From DAOUMF01 sp034408935 (GTDB taxonomy: Bacteria; Chloroflexota; Dehalococcoidia; SM23-28-2; RBG-16-64-32), in the NCBI GenBank assembly GCA_034408935.1, contig DAOUMV010000012.1, positions 62,001 to 126,000 of the forward strand: a DNA stretch of 64,000 nt, in the 5' to 3' direction. Positions 1-10,682 of the stretch are shown here, one piece after another. Both the position numbers and the translations under genes were made by a program. Numbering within the stretch: position 1 is the first letter of the stretch; each line of letters starts with the position of its first letter. The notes beneath the pieces were generated by a model. That model was given only the letters and a program-made list of their open reading frames with translations, did no database searches and was not told the DNA's origin.

Positions 1-338
1 ACGAGGAGGACGACGGCTCCGGCGAGGCCGATGGTCCACTTCTGCCAGGCCAAGAGCCGCTCCGATTGGCGGGAGTGGTGCTCCAGGGTGCGCTGCAGGC
101 TATCGGTCTGGGCGGCGATGGCGCGCTCGAACTGGCGGAAGTGGGTGCGGCGGCCCTTGTCGAGCTGGCGGAGGAGCTCCCGCTGGAGGTCGGCGACTTC
201 CGTGAGGAGGCGGACGAGGGGGGCGTGGACGGCGGGAGCGGTGCCGTTGCCGCCGAGCCCGGTGCCACAGTGGGGGCAGAAGCGGACGCCGCGGAGGTCC
301 TCGGCGTCGCAGTTGGGACAGGTCACGGTGTCAAGCAT
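1..338 (-). CDS. Zinc-ribbon membrane-anchored protein, C-terminus cut by window edge
   Basis: The reading frame starts at the ATG at 338-336 on the minus strand and stays open to the left edge, so the C-terminus is missing. A Shine-Dalgarno-like AAAGGA lies about 6 bases upstream of the start. The protein opens with a zinc-ribbon: a CPNC pair near residues 7-10 and a CPHC pair about 14 residues later. A charged, helix-prone and probably coiled-coil stretch follows (about residues 40-95), then the start of a hydrophobic segment (IGLAGAVVLLV) that runs off the window. The layout of zinc ribbon, coiled coil and membrane helix is common in uncharacterised bacterial proteins. I cannot assign a function. 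Confidence 0.65.
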   Translation of the reverse strand, partial: MLDTVTCPNCDAEDLRGVRFCPHCGTGLGGNGTAPAVHAPLVRLLTEVADLQRELLRQLDKGRRTHFRQFERAIAAQTDSLQRTLEHHSRQSERLLAWQKWTIGLAGAVVLL

Positions 339-474
339 GGCGATTCCTTTACCGGTTATTCGTACCGAGTAAGGACGCAGCAGGGGGCGGGATGTTACGG
401 TAGGGGGGCCGTAACGGAATCCGCGGGAATGCATCCAATAGAAGTGGGGAAGCTCACAGCCTGAGAGGAGAGCG

Positions 475-663
475 ATGATAGAGCTGTACGACACACTGGC
501 GGAGCGGATGATAGCGGAGGACGCGCAGACGGGCGGCCGCAGCTACGTGCCGGAGCAGCCGGACGCCGAAGCGCAGGGACGGCTGGCGGCTCGCTTGAGA
601 AGGGCGTGCGAGGCCGAGTTCAAGCGGTTCAAGGCGGAGGACAAGAGCTACAGACAGAGTTAG
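475..663 (+). CDS. Small acidic/basic hypothetical protein (62 aa)
   Basis: A 62-codon frame begins at ATG 475 with a good ribosome-binding site (GAGGAGAG, about 5 bases upstream) and ends at 663. The product is highly charged and predicted helical, with no cysteines, signal peptide or membrane segment. I do not recognise a family. It is transcribed divergently from the zinc-ribbon gene at 1-338 and converges on the hypothetical gene at 780-1205. The good ribosome-binding site and sensible amino-acid composition are the only support for its being real. Confidence 0.5.
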   Translation: MIELYDTLAERMIAEDAQTGGRSYVPEQPDAEAQGRLAARLRRACEAEFKRFKAEDKSYRQS

Positions 664-779
664 GGGAGCCGTTTGCGGCCGCGTCTGGCAGGCTGCGAGC
701 GCGCCGCCAAATTCCTCGCTGCGCTGGGAACGACGGGGGGTAGCCATGCCCGGAACTGCAAGTGTGGACGCAACTGGGA

Positions 780-1205
780 CTAATCGGACGCTTCCTCGTC
801 GCCTCCAGCGACCTGCCGGACTCTATCTCCGCGCTTTACGAAGCTTTCCTCCTCAGCCAGGGGTGGCGGTAACTCGGAGTCCTCTACTCTCAGGGTCCTA
901 GGTCGTGCTGGGTAAGAAGCGTAGATAGACTCAAAGAGGTTAAAGGGGTGAGACGACGTCGGCTGTGTCTCATAGGTTCGGGCTAGGGCCCACTTCCTCC
1001 TCACCTCGGAGACCTTGACACGTACCTTTACTCGATCCATTTTCCCGAGGGTTTTTTCTGTCTCTGGATCAGTGATTTCGAAGGGAGACTCAGCGAGGAT
1101 GGCAAAGACCATGCCCTCAGTAACGCCGTGCTCTGAGCCTCGGTTGATGGCAACCTCCCTGATGCTGACTATCGCAGATACACGCCCTTCAATTAGCTCA
1201 GCCAT
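780..1205 (-). CDS. Conserved hypothetical protein with a short beta-rich repeat domain
   Basis: This 141-residue protein begins MAELIEGRVSAIVSIREVAI and contains NRGSEHGVTEGMVFAI. That pattern, 'naG..dGV..G..F.i', is typical of small beta-barrel domains such as the C-terminal part of FlgT-like proteins. The C-terminal third is charged and looks disordered. It has no signal peptide or membrane segment. Its start overlaps the end of the upstream membrane-protein gene (1198-1857) by 8 bases, so the two are almost certainly co-transcribed and translationally coupled. The function is unknown. Nucleotide composition here is less GC-rich than in the guaA region, consistent with accessory DNA beside the guaA 3' end. 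Confidence 0.6.
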   Translation of the reverse strand: MAELIEGRVSAIVSIREVAINRGSEHGVTEGMVFAILAESPFEITDPETEKTLGKMDRVKVRVKVSEVRRKWALARTYETQPTSSHPFNLFESIYASYPARPRTLRVEDSELPPPLAEEESFVKRGDRVRQVAGGDEEASD

Positions 1206-1857
1206 CTCTTCCTTCCTCCTCTCCTAGCTGGTGTGCATATTGCTCTAACTTCCGCCGCATGGAACTCACGCTGTACACAACGGTTCCAGGAGGTACAGGT
1301 AGTCCCAGTGGGGTTATGTTCTTGACGAACCACCCCCTGGCTAGGGGATCGGAGTACCACGTGAGGGACGCCTCAGCCTTGGCACCGTTGACGAAATCCA
1401 CTCGTGCTCTCGCTTGAGGGCCACGTTCATCTACCAGGAGCAGAACATCGGATAGGTGGACATCAACGCCACGACGAAGGGGGACCACTAACTTGATGGC
1501 CTCGCCATCCTTGATGAGCTTGGAGACCGGCAGTCGGGTGACCCCCAGCGCTAGAGCTATTCGAGTCTCAACCTCGGCGCGCTCGCGTTGTTCATGATGG
1601 ATCGACTGCAACAGCCCGTCATAGGCCAGGACTCGGCGGCCCACGGCGTGACCCCACCACACGACAAACCGCACGAAGTAGAGCACGGTGAGCGCCCCCA
1701 CGATACTTGCGACGATCGTGAACACCGCAACGCGCGACCTCAGTGAAGCGTCCGGCAGAAGGAAGGCCGCGGTGCTAATCGCCACTCCGATTGCACCCAG
1801 GCCGAGAGTCACGAGGCTGTTCTTAAGACGAAGCTGCGGGAGTTCAATCTTAGACAT
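1198..1857 (-). CDS. Two-helix membrane protein of unknown function
   Basis: The product has 219 residues. Two hydrophobic helices lie near the N-terminus (about residues 15-35 and 43-65), followed by a cytosolic part: a helical region (about 75-100) and a mixed region ending in a long charged helix. There is no signal peptidase site and I see no known catalytic motif. It is the first gene of a two-gene unit with the downstream gene at 780-1205, which it overlaps by 8 bases. The pair lies directly beside the repeated guaA 3' ends and may be cargo of an element once inserted there, but that is inference. Confidence 0.6.
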   Translation of the reverse strand: MSKIELPQLRLKNSLVTLGLGAIGVAISTAAFLLPDASLRSRVAVFTIVASIVGALTVLYFVRFVVWWGHAVGRRVLAYDGLLQSIHHEQRERAEVETRIALALGVTRLPVSKLIKDGEAIKLVVPLRRGVDVHLSDVLLLVDERGPQARARVDFVNGAKAEASLTWYSDPLARGWFVKNITPLGLPVPPGTVVYSVSSMRRKLEQYAHQLGEEEGRDG

Positions 1858-1942
1858 ACGCGCCCACTGCCCCCTAGGTGGATCCCTACGCCCTAAGAAT
1901 TATAGCGCAAAGGCCGGAGGCTGGCAGGCGGGGTTGTCAGCA

Positions 1943-2270
1943 CTACTCCCACTCAATCGTCCCCGGGGGCTTCGAGGTGATGTCGTACACTACTCCAGCA
2001 CCGCGCACTGAAGTACGCGGCATGGAGCGCGGGTCTGGCGACCCGCGCCTGCGGGCGTTGGGCGCAGACGGGGTGGAGACAGGTTCAGACGATGCGCTTG
2101 CCACCGTCATTCCCACTCGATGGTGCCGGGGGGCTTGGACGTGATGTCGTAGACGACGCTAGCACCGCGCACTGAAGTACGCGGCATGGGGCGCGGGTCT
2201 GGCGACCCGCGCCTGCGGGGGTTGGGCGCAGACGGGGTGGAGACAGGTTCAGACGATGCGCTTGCCACCG
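1943..2270. repeat. 164-bp tandem repeat carrying two extra copies of the guaA 3' end
   Basis: Two extra copies of the last 17 codons of guaA lie beyond its stop codon, at 1943-1996 and 2107-2160, in the same orientation as guaA. The period is exactly 164 bp. Each copy encodes VVYDITSKPPGTIEWE plus a stop, using different synonymous codons and different stops (TAG, TGA). The two 110-bp spacers (1997-2106 and 2161-2270) differ at about two positions. Each contains a perfect 9-bp stem, GCGCGGGTC/GACCCGCGC, with a 4-base loop (2027-2048 and 2191-2212). Each copy could be read as a 26-codon frame with its own ATG (minus strand, 2023-1943 and 2187-2107), but I treat them as recombination or attachment-site remnants rather than genes. 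Confidence 0.9.
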
Positions 2271-4040
<1,770 letters not shown>

Positions 4041-4131
4041 TAGGACGGGCGGCGGGTCAAGTGTGTAGGTGGGTTAGCCGTTTCCCCGGGTTGTTTAGCG
4101 CTGTGATTAGGTTCTCCCCACGCGATTTGAG

Positions 4132-4776
4132 TTGAGCGAGACAAGGATAATCACCGCTACGGACCGCGCCTGCATCGAGGAGGCGGTGCGCATCCTGCGC
4201 AGCGGCGGACTGGTCTGCTATCCCACCGACACCGTCTACGGCATCGGGGCAGCGGCAGGCGACGACGCGGCCGTGCGGCGGCTGTTCGCCGTGAAGGGAC
4301 GGCCTCCGGACAAGGCGCTGCCCCTGCTCCTGGCGGACACGTCGGACGCCGCTCTGGTAGCGGAGTTGACGCCGCTGGCGAAGGCGCTGGCGGCCCGGTT
4401 CTGGCCGGGAGCTCTAACGATCGTGATGCGAAAGGCGCCGGAGTACCGGAGTCTGGCGCTGGCGGGCGGGGAGACGGCGGCGCTGCGCGTGCCGGACCAC
4501 GAGGTCGTGCGCGCCATCGTGCGAGGGCTGGGCGAGCCGCTGACCGGTACGAGCGCGAACCGGGCGGGGGCATCGCCACCGGTGTCAGCGCAGGAGGTCG
4601 CGTTCCAGATGAGGGAGATGGTCGATCTCGTGATCGACGGGGGGCCGTGCCAGAGTAGGGTGGAGTCGACCGTAGTCGACATAACGCACGATACAATCGA
4701 GGTGTTGCGAGAGGGCCCCGTGAGCAAGGAAGAGATCGAGGAGGCGGTGGGGGGAGCGACGAGGGGCAGGACATAG
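4132..4776 (+). CDS. tsaC: L-threonylcarbamoyladenylate synthase (Sua5/YrdC family)
   Basis: This enzyme makes threonylcarbamoyl-AMP from threonine, bicarbonate and ATP for the universal t6A37 modification of ANN-decoding tRNAs. The 214-residue protein covers the YrdC domain: PTDTVYGIG (31-39), the KGRPPDKALPLL nucleotide-binding segment (from about 55), TSANRAG, and ESTVVD towards the C-terminus. It lacks the extra C-terminal Sua5 domain, so it is the short form. The start is TTG at 4132 with a weak ribosome-binding site. The gene is divergent from guaA and 19 bases ahead of the acylase-like gene, so those two plus genes are probably co-transcribed. Confidence 0.9.
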   Translation: MSETRIITATDRACIEEAVRILRSGGLVCYPTDTVYGIGAAAGDDAAVRRLFAVKGRPPDKALPLLLADTSDAALVAELTPLAKALAARFWPGALTIVMRKAPEYRSLALAGGETAALRVPDHEVVRAIVRGLGEPLTGTSANRAGASPPVSAQEVAFQMREMVDLVIDGGPCQSRVESTVVDITHDTIEVLREGPVSKEEIEEAVGGATRGRT

Positions 4777-4795
4777 GCAGATAGGAGGACTGGAG

Positions 4796-7207
4796 ATGGC
4801 GATGGCGAGGACACTGAGGACGATGGCGCTGGGGCTGCTGGTGACCGCCGGGGCGGCTTCGGCGGGGGCGTACTACTTGCTGCAGCGGCCGGTGCCGCGG
4901 CGAAAGGGGCGGGCGAGGCTGCGCGGTCTGCAGGCGGGTGTGGAGGTTCTGCGTGATCGCTGGGGGGTGCCGCACATCTACGCGAGCAACATGCGCGACC
5001 TGGTGTTCGCGGTAGGGTACACGCAGGCGCAGGACAGGCTGTGGCAGATGGAGTTCAACCGGAGGGTGGCATCGGGGACGCTGGCGGAGGTGCTGGGGGA
5101 GCCAGCGCTGGAGTACGACCGGCTGACGCGTCGGATCGGGTTCCGTCGGGTGTCGGAGGGGGACTGGGCGAAGCCCGAGGCGACGGAGAGAGCGGTGCTG
5201 GAGGCGTTCAGCGCCGGCGTCAACGCTTATCTGGAGAGAGGCCCCCTACCCATCGAGTTCAGCATCCTCCGCTACCGGCCGCAGCGATGGCACCCGATAG
5301 ACACGATAACGTTCGCGCGGTTCATGAGCTGGGCGCTGTCCGGGAACTGGGACACGGAGATCCTGCGCTCGTGGACGGTGGAGCGGTTCGGAGCCGAGGT
5401 GATGGCGGAGCTTGAGCCGGGGTACCCCGTGGGCAAGCCGCTGATCGTGCCGCCGGGGACTGCGGCGAAGGGCGCGGGGCCGTCGCTGGAGGAGGACTAC
5501 GGCATCGTGGCGGAGCTTGCGGGGGCGCTGACCGGCCCCGGCATGAGCAATAGCTGGGCGGTGAACGGGAAGAAGTCCGCTACAGGCAAGCCGCTGCTCG
5601 CGAACGACCCTCACCTGCCACTGCAGATGCCGTCGCTGTTCTGGGAGTACCATGTGGACTCGCCCGAGATGAAGGCGGCGGGGGCCTGCCTGCCGGCGAC
5701 CCCCGGTGTGCTCATCGGGCACAATGACCACATCGCGTGGGGACTGACAGCGGCGATCGTGGACGGGGACGACCTGTACGTCGAGAGGGTGAACCCGGAT
5801 AACCCGTCGCAGTACTCCTACGAGGGGCAATGGGTGGACGGCAAGATGGTGCGGGAGGAGATCAGGGTGCGGGGGGGCAAGAGGCCGGTGGTGGAGGAGG
5901 TGCTGGTCACCCGCCACGGGCCGGTGATCAGCCCATGCATCAAGGGCGAGACGCGAACGCTGTCGCTGCGCAGCGTCGTGCTGGAGCCAGCGCACCAGAT
6001 ACAAGGGATAACGATGTTGATGGGCGCCCGCGACTGGGAGGAGTTCCGAGACGCGCTGCGCATGTGGCCAGCGCCCTCGCAGAACTTCGTTTACGCGGAC
6101 GTGGACGGGAACATCGGATACCAGTTGGGTGGGCTGGTGCCGGTGCGGGCGAAGGGACACGGGGTGCTGCCCGTGCCCGGCTGGAGCAGCGAGTACGAGT
6201 GGACGGGATGGATACCATTCGATGAGCTGCCCTCGGCACTCAATCCGTCCACGAACTGGGTGGCGACGGCGAACAACAAGATCGCGGACGACGACTATCC
6301 GCACTTCCTGAGCGCGAACTGGGCCGACAGCCCCCGCCAGGAGCGCATCATCGAGATGCTGGAGGAGAAAGAGAGGCTCTCCATCGAGGACTTCCGGCAC
6401 ATGCAGAGCGATCTGCTGTCGCTGCCAGCACGGGAGCTGGCGCCTCGGATGCTGGAGTTGGAGGGGAAGGACGAGTGGTCAAAGCGGGCGCTGACATTCG
6501 TGCGGGCCTGGGACCACACGGTGGCGGCGGACAGCGTCGGGGCCTGCGTGTTCGAAGTGTTCTTCACCCACCTGGTCCGGAAGGCGCTGGAAGAGAAGCT
6601 AGGTTCGTGGTCCGAGTTCTACATGGGCCGCGGGATGCATCCCCTGCGGCCCAACGGCAGCTTCTTCCAGGTCGCGCCTTCGTGGCTTCTGGGGAAGATG
6701 CGCCAGAGAAAGAAGTGGTTCGCGGGGAAGAGCTGGAAGGAGGCGATGCAGGAGGCGCTGGCCTCGGCGGTGGGGGAGCTGCGAGGGCTTCTGGGTGATG
6801 ACGTGTCGCAGTGGCAGTGGGGAAGGCTGCACCGGCAGGCGTTCAACCATCCGCTGGGGCAGGCCCGTCCCCTGTCCCGGCTGTTCAATCGAGGGCCGGT
6901 GGCTGTGGGCGGCGACCCCAACACGGTATGGCAGACGGCCTACGCGCCGTACTATGACTACGAACTGAGGGGCCCCACATCGTGCTACCGGCAGATCATC
7001 GACATGGGCAACTTCGACAACAGCCTGGCGGTGATCCCTTCCGGCCAGTCGGGCCACCCGGGTAGCCGCCACTACGGCGATTTGATCGGCCTGTGGCAGC
7101 GTGTGGAGCACCACGCGATGCCGTGGGAGCGGGCTTCGGTGGAGAAGCAGGCACGAGGCCGGCTGGTACTGGCGCCCGCGGGAACCGACGGCGCCGAGGG
7201 GGCGTAG
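4796..7207 (+). CDS. Penicillin acylase family protein (Ntn hydrolase), membrane-anchored
   Basis: This 803-residue protein has an N-terminal hydrophobic helix (about 8-28), which would export and anchor it. The alpha-chain region follows (VLRDRWGVPHIYA near 51), then a candidate autocleavage point before Ser251 in GPGMSNSWAV. This Ser is the expected N-terminal nucleophile of the beta chain, with LLANDPHLPLQMP just after it. Known relatives hydrolyse amide bonds of beta-lactam side chains, acyl-homoserine lactones or other acylated amines, and the substrate here cannot be told from sequence. The length is normal for the family. It follows tsaC by 19 bases. Confidence 0.88.
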   Translation: MAMARTLRTMALGLLVTAGAASAGAYYLLQRPVPRRKGRARLRGLQAGVEVLRDRWGVPHIYASNMRDLVFAVGYTQAQDRLWQMEFNRRVASGTLAEVLGEPALEYDRLTRRIGFRRVSEGDWAKPEATERAVLEAFSAGVNAYLERGPLPIEFSILRYRPQRWHPIDTITFARFMSWALSGNWDTEILRSWTVERFGAEVMAELEPGYPVGKPLIVPPGTAAKGAGPSLEEDYGIVAELAGALTGPGMSNSWAVNGKKSATGKPLLANDPHLPLQMPSLFWEYHVDSPEMKAAGACLPATPGVLIGHNDHIAWGLTAAIVDGDDLYVERVNPDNPSQYSYEGQWVDGKMVREEIRVRGGKRPVVEEVLVTRHGPVISPCIKGETRTLSLRSVVLEPAHQIQGITMLMGARDWEEFRDALRMWPAPSQNFVYADVDGNIGYQLGGLVPVRAKGHGVLPVPGWSSEYEWTGWIPFDELPSALNPSTNWVATANNKIADDDYPHFLSANWADSPRQERIIEMLEEKERLSIEDFRHMQSDLLSLPARELAPRMLELEGKDEWSKRALTFVRAWDHTVAADSVGACVFEVFFTHLVRKALEEKLGSWSEFYMGRGMHPLRPNGSFFQVAPSWLLGKMRQRKKWFAGKSWKEAMQEALASAVGELRGLLGDDVSQWQWGRLHRQAFNHPLGQARPLSRLFNRGPVAVGGDPNTVWQTAYAPYYDYELRGPTSCYRQIIDMGNFDNSLAVIPSGQSGHPGSRHYGDLIGLWQRVEHHAMPWERASVEKQARGRLVLAPAGTDGAEGA

Positions 7208-7214
7208 GACAGCG

Positions 7215-7748
7215 GTGGTGCCGGAGGCAGACTTCGAGCCGGTGGAGGTGGCCGAATACGACCCGTCGTGGCCCGCCGCATTCCAGCGGGAGCGTGACCT
7301 GATAGCCAGCGCTCTCGGCGATCTGGTCGTCGCCATCGAGCACGTGGGGAGCACGGCGGTGCCCGGGCTGGGCGCCAAGCCGATCATAGACATCACAGTG
7401 GGCCTACGCCGACAGGCCGACAGCGAGGAGTGCGTACGGCCGCTGGAGGAGCTGGGCTACCAGTGCAAAGGCGAGTTCGGGATACCGGGGAGGCTGTACT
7501 TCCGCAAGTACACGGACGGAACACGGAGTCACCAGATCCACCTAGTGGAGTACGGGAGCGAATTCTGGGAGCGGCACCTGCTGTTCCGCGACTACCTGCG
7601 CGAGCACCCAGAGGAAGCACGGGACTACTACGAACTCAAGGCGCGACTGGCGGCGGAGTTCGGGACGGACAGAGAGACCTACACCGAGGCGAAGACTAAG
7701 TTCATTCGGTCAGCAGAAGTGAAAGCGAGAGCGGCGAAGAAGGAGTGA
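7215..7748 (+). CDS. GrpB family protein (nucleotidyltransferase-like, UPF0157)
   Basis: The conserved block VEVAEYDPSWPAAFQRE followed by IEHVGSTAVPGLGAKPIIDI identifies the GrpB family. Its members share the fold and GS(x)AVxGxxxKPxxD motif of nucleotidyltransferases; cellular roles are poorly known. I placed the start at GTG 7215, which gives 177 residues, the usual length. The open frame extends upstream to 7101, but that part overlaps the acylase gene and has no family resemblance. The gene lies 7 bases after the acylase stop and 8 bases before the FAD oxidoreductase, so all three are likely one transcript. Confidence 0.82.
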   Translation: MVPEADFEPVEVAEYDPSWPAAFQRERDLIASALGDLVVAIEHVGSTAVPGLGAKPIIDITVGLRRQADSEECVRPLEELGYQCKGEFGIPGRLYFRKYTDGTRSHQIHLVEYGSEFWERHLLFRDYLREHPEEARDYYELKARLAAEFGTDRETYTEAKTKFIRSAEVKARAAKKE

Positions 7749-7756
7749 GGTGAGCG

Positions 7757-9274
7757 ATGACGAAAGCAGCCATCGTGGGATCGGGAATGGCGGGCTTAAC
7801 GGCAGGGGCGTACCTGGCGCGTGAGGGGTGCGAGGTGGACGTGTACGAACAAGGCGACCAGATCGGCGGCGTGACGGCCAACCTGGAGAAGGAAGGGTTT
7901 TCGTGGAACCTGGGCCCTCTGATGACGGAGGGCGAGCCGCTTGTGAAGGTCCTGGACGAACTCGGCTGCCTCGACCGAGTGGAGCTGGAGCACGGCGATC
8001 GAGCTCTCGTCTTTCCGGACTTCAGCCTGTTCCGGCCGCCGGAGTACTCGGGCCCGTACTGGCGGCGGGAGAAGCTGAAAGAGATCTTTCCGAGCGAGGC
8101 GCAAGGGCTGGACCGATACTATGAGTTCCACGATACGTTGCTGGACGTGATGATCCTGGTGCAGCGAGCCGAATATGAGAAGGGGCTGCCGGCGCTGCTC
8201 CTCAAGCTGCGGGCGGCACGGCTGTTCCGCCGCGTCAAGAAGTACGAAACGTGGAGCGCGCAGCAGTTGATGGATCACTTCTTCAACGATGCCAAGCTGA
8301 AAGCGGTCTTCCTGGCGATACTGGCGGACATGACGGTCCTGCCATCGGAGTTTCCGGCGCTGGCGGTTCCCGTCTTCAATCCGGATGCCTACTTCGATAG
8401 CCGACTGCCCGCCAAGCTATCCTCCGCCGGGCCGCGACTCGCCTACCCGTACGTTGTGGGCGGCTACGGCAAGCTGGTCGAGGCGGTGGCAGGCGTCATC
8501 CGGGAGAACGGAGGCCGCATCCACACGAAGCGACCGGTGCAGCGGATCCTGATCGAGGAAGGCCGGGTACGGGGCGTGGAGCTGGGGGATGGGGAGCACA
8601 GCGACGCGGACCTGGTGATGATGAGCGGAGGCGCCCGAGAGTGCTTCTTCAACCTCGTTGGCCGCGATGCTCTGCCCGACGACGTGGAGGCGGCCGTGGA
8701 CGACGTGCCGCTGATGGAATCGGTATTCATGGTGCATCTGGGAGTGGACATGGATCCCACCCCTTACCAGGACGCCCCTCTGGTCTACTACTACGGCACG
8801 TACGACATAGAGGAAGGGGTGGCGCGCACGCGGCGTGCGGACTACCACGAGGGGAAGGATGGGTTCCTGATCGACATCCTCTCCTACCGCTCGCCCAGCA
8901 TGGCACCTCCGGGACAGCACGCGATCACGGTGTACACGATCGCCCCCAACAAGCTGGAGGGAGGCTGGGAGGCGCGGCGACAGGAGATGACCGACAAGCT
9001 ACTGCACGAGGCGGAGAAGATCATCCCCGGCCTTCGGGAGCACGCCAAAGTGATCATCCCGCTGACGCCGGAGGACTTCGGCCGCCTGACACACATGCGG
9101 GAACACCACTCGTTCGGCGGTTACCGTCCCGTGATGGGCAAGAGTGGGGCGCCGCACCGCACGCCGATCAAGGGGCTCTGGTTCATCGGTGCCCAGAGCG
9201 AGTCGGGGGCGGGCGTGGGGGGCGTCATGCGGGGCGCGCGCAAGGTGTTCAACATGGTGCGGAAGGAGCTCTAG
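7757..9274 (+). CDS. FAD-dependent oxidoreductase of the phytoene desaturase/carotenoid isomerase type
   Basis: The 505-residue protein has an N-terminal Rossmann motif VGSGMAGLTAGAYLA (about 7-21), the acidic residue YEQ at the end of strand 2, and the C-terminal FAD signature GLWFIGAQSESGAGVGGVM. These features define the NAD(P)/FAD-dependent phytoene dehydrogenase-like group (CrtI/CrtISO-like), which acts on polyenes and related isoprenoids. No carotenoid synthesis genes are nearby, so the substrate is open. A strong ribosome-binding site (GAGGTGAG) precedes ATG 7757. Two dispersed hairpins follow the stop codon. Confidence 0.85.
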   Translation: MTKAAIVGSGMAGLTAGAYLAREGCEVDVYEQGDQIGGVTANLEKEGFSWNLGPLMTEGEPLVKVLDELGCLDRVELEHGDRALVFPDFSLFRPPEYSGPYWRREKLKEIFPSEAQGLDRYYEFHDTLLDVMILVQRAEYEKGLPALLLKLRAARLFRRVKKYETWSAQQLMDHFFNDAKLKAVFLAILADMTVLPSEFPALAVPVFNPDAYFDSRLPAKLSSAGPRLAYPYVVGGYGKLVEAVAGVIRENGGRIHTKRPVQRILIEEGRVRGVELGDGEHSDADLVMMSGGARECFFNLVGRDALPDDVEAAVDDVPLMESVFMVHLGVDMDPTPYQDAPLVYYYGTYDIEEGVARTRRADYHEGKDGFLIDILSYRSPSMAPPGQHAITVYTIAPNKLEGGWEARRQEMTDKLLHEAEKIIPGLREHAKVIIPLTPEDFGRLTHMREHHSFGGYRPVMGKSGAPHRTPIKGLWFIGAQSESGAGVGGVMRGARKVFNMVRKEL

Positions 9275-9299
9275 CGGGGTAACGGAGAAGGCCCGGAGG

Positions 9300-9375
9300 C
9301 CGCTCGCGGTTCGACAGGCTCACCACGAGCGGAACTTCGAAGCCGTCCGCCCTTCGACAGGCTCAGGGCGAACGG
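9300..9375. repeat. Two dispersed hairpin elements (11-11-11 family)
   Basis: Two elements lie in tandem at 9300-9332 and 9343-9375. Each has an 11-base left arm, the loop TCGACAGGCTC, and an 11-base complementary right arm. Each stem has 10 of 11 pairs. The loop is identical while the arms differ and stay complementary. Related copies are at 15370-15400, 15411-15443, 17711-17743 (degenerate) and 18687-18719. They lie between the FAD oxidoreductase and pgk, where they could act as weak terminators or RNA-stabilising hairpins. Confidence 0.85.
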
Positions 9376-9437
9376 ATAAGACTTCCAGCGCCCTGCAAGA
9401 GCCGTAGTGAGGGCCGCCAAGTGACGGGAGGTGAGCG

Positions 9438-10628
9438 ATGCGCAAGAAGACGATCCGCGACGTAGACGTTGAAGGCAAGCGGGTGCTGGTGCGGGTCGAC
9501 TACAACATCCCCCTGGACCCCGAGTCGGGGAAGGTGCTGGACGACACGCGCATCAAGGCCACGCTGCCCACCGTCGAGTACCTGCGGGGGAAGGGCGCGA
9601 AGTTGGTCCTCTGCTCGCACCTGGGGCGGCCCAAGGGGAAGCGTGACCCTTCGATGAGCCTGTGGCCCGCGGCGGAGCGACTATCGGAACTGCTCGGCTC
9701 GCCGGTGAAGACCACAGGCTGCTGCTGCGGGCCGGTGGTGCAAGAGATGGCGCATTCGCTGGAGGCGGGCGAGGTACTGCTGCTGGAGAACGTGCGCTTC
9801 CACGAGGAGGAGACGAAGAACGATCCGGACTACGCCAAGGCGCTGGCTAGCCTGGCCGAGGTGTATGTAAACGATGCGTTCGGGTCGGCGCACCGGGCGC
9901 ACGCCTCGACGGAGGGGGTGGCGCGCTACCTGCCTGCGGTGGCGGGGATGCTGATGGAGAAGGAGCTGGAGTTCCTGGGGCAGGCGGTAGTGGATCCGCA
10001 GCGCCCGTACGCGGCGATCATCGGGGGGGCGAAGGTGAGCACGAAGATGGGGGTGCTGGAGAGCCTGCTGGGGCGGGTGGACAAGCTGCTCATCGGCGGC
10101 GGAATGGCGAATACGTTCCTCAAGGCGGAGGGGATCGACGTGGGCGAATCGCTGGTGGAGGACGAGTTCTTGGAGCAGGCGCGACAGGTGACAGCACGGG
10201 CGAAGGAGAAGGGGGTGGCGCTGCTCCTGCCAACGGACGTCGTAGTGGCGGACGAGTTCGCGGCGGATGCGAAGTCGAAGCAGGTGCCGGTGCGGGAGGT
10301 GCCGGAGGGCTGGCGGATCATGGACGCGGGGGAGGCGACGCTGGAGGCGTACGCGAGAGCGCTGGAGGGGTGCCAGACGGTGGTGTGGAACGGGCCGCTG
10401 GGAGTGATCGAGTTCGACGCGTTCGCGCGAGGGTCGCGGCGGCTGGCGGAGGTGGTGGCGGAGCTGAAGGACGCGACGACGATCCTAGGGGGCGGCGAGA
10501 CGGTGGCGGTGGTGAAGCAGCTCGGGATGGGTGATCGGTACTCGCACGTGAGCACGGGCGGGGGAGCGTCGCTGGAGTTCCTGGAGGGGCGGGAGTTGCC
10601 GGGGGTGGCGGCGCTGGCGGATGCGTGA
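9438..10628 (+). CDS. pgk: Phosphoglycerate kinase
   Basis: Pgk interconverts 1,3-bisphosphoglycerate and 3-phosphoglycerate with ADP/ATP. The 396-residue protein has the full family pattern: VLVRVDYNIPLD at the N-terminus, SHLGRPKG, LLENVRFHEEE, VNDAFGSAHRAHAST, IIGGAKVSTKMGVL, and near the C-terminus ILGGGETVAVV and STGGGASLEFLEG. A GGGAGGTGAGCG ribosome-binding site precedes ATG 9438. With apgM and tpiA within 6 kb it forms a lower-glycolysis cluster. Its last 21 codons recur, diverged, at 11471-11533 beyond an intervening methyltransferase gene. Confidence 0.97.
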   Translation: MRKKTIRDVDVEGKRVLVRVDYNIPLDPESGKVLDDTRIKATLPTVEYLRGKGAKLVLCSHLGRPKGKRDPSMSLWPAAERLSELLGSPVKTTGCCCGPVVQEMAHSLEAGEVLLLENVRFHEEETKNDPDYAKALASLAEVYVNDAFGSAHRAHASTEGVARYLPAVAGMLMEKELEFLGQAVVDPQRPYAAIIGGAKVSTKMGVLESLLGRVDKLLIGGGMANTFLKAEGIDVGESLVEDEFLEQARQVTARAKEKGVALLLPTDVVVADEFAADAKSKQVPVREVPEGWRIMDAGEATLEAYARALEGCQTVVWNGPLGVIEFDAFARGSRRLAEVVAELKDATTILGGGETVAVVKQLGMGDRYSHVSTGGGASLEFLEGRELPGVAALADA

Positions 10629-10630
10629 GG
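10566..10630 (+). repeat. 3' end of pgk, copy 1 (in the intact gene)
   Basis: This 65-bp segment covers the last 21 codons of pgk and its stop. It matches 11471-11535 at 57 of 65 positions without gaps. The methyltransferase gene at 10683-11459 lies between the copies, and the unit length is 905 bp. Confidence 0.85.
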
Positions 10631-10682
10631 CGCCTCGGCTTGGCAACGCGCGTCGACATGCTAGGGACGGAGAGGATCCCGT

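Noticed and set aside
2107..2187. 26-codon frames in the guaA tail copies as real small genes
   Set aside because: Each has an ATG but no ribosome-binding site, and the conserved part is exactly the GuaA C-terminus. A recombination remnant explains them better.
1943..2270. CRISPR array
   Set aside because: The repeat unit is 164 bp with near-identical spacers and encodes the GuaA tail. There are no cas genes and spacers are not unique.
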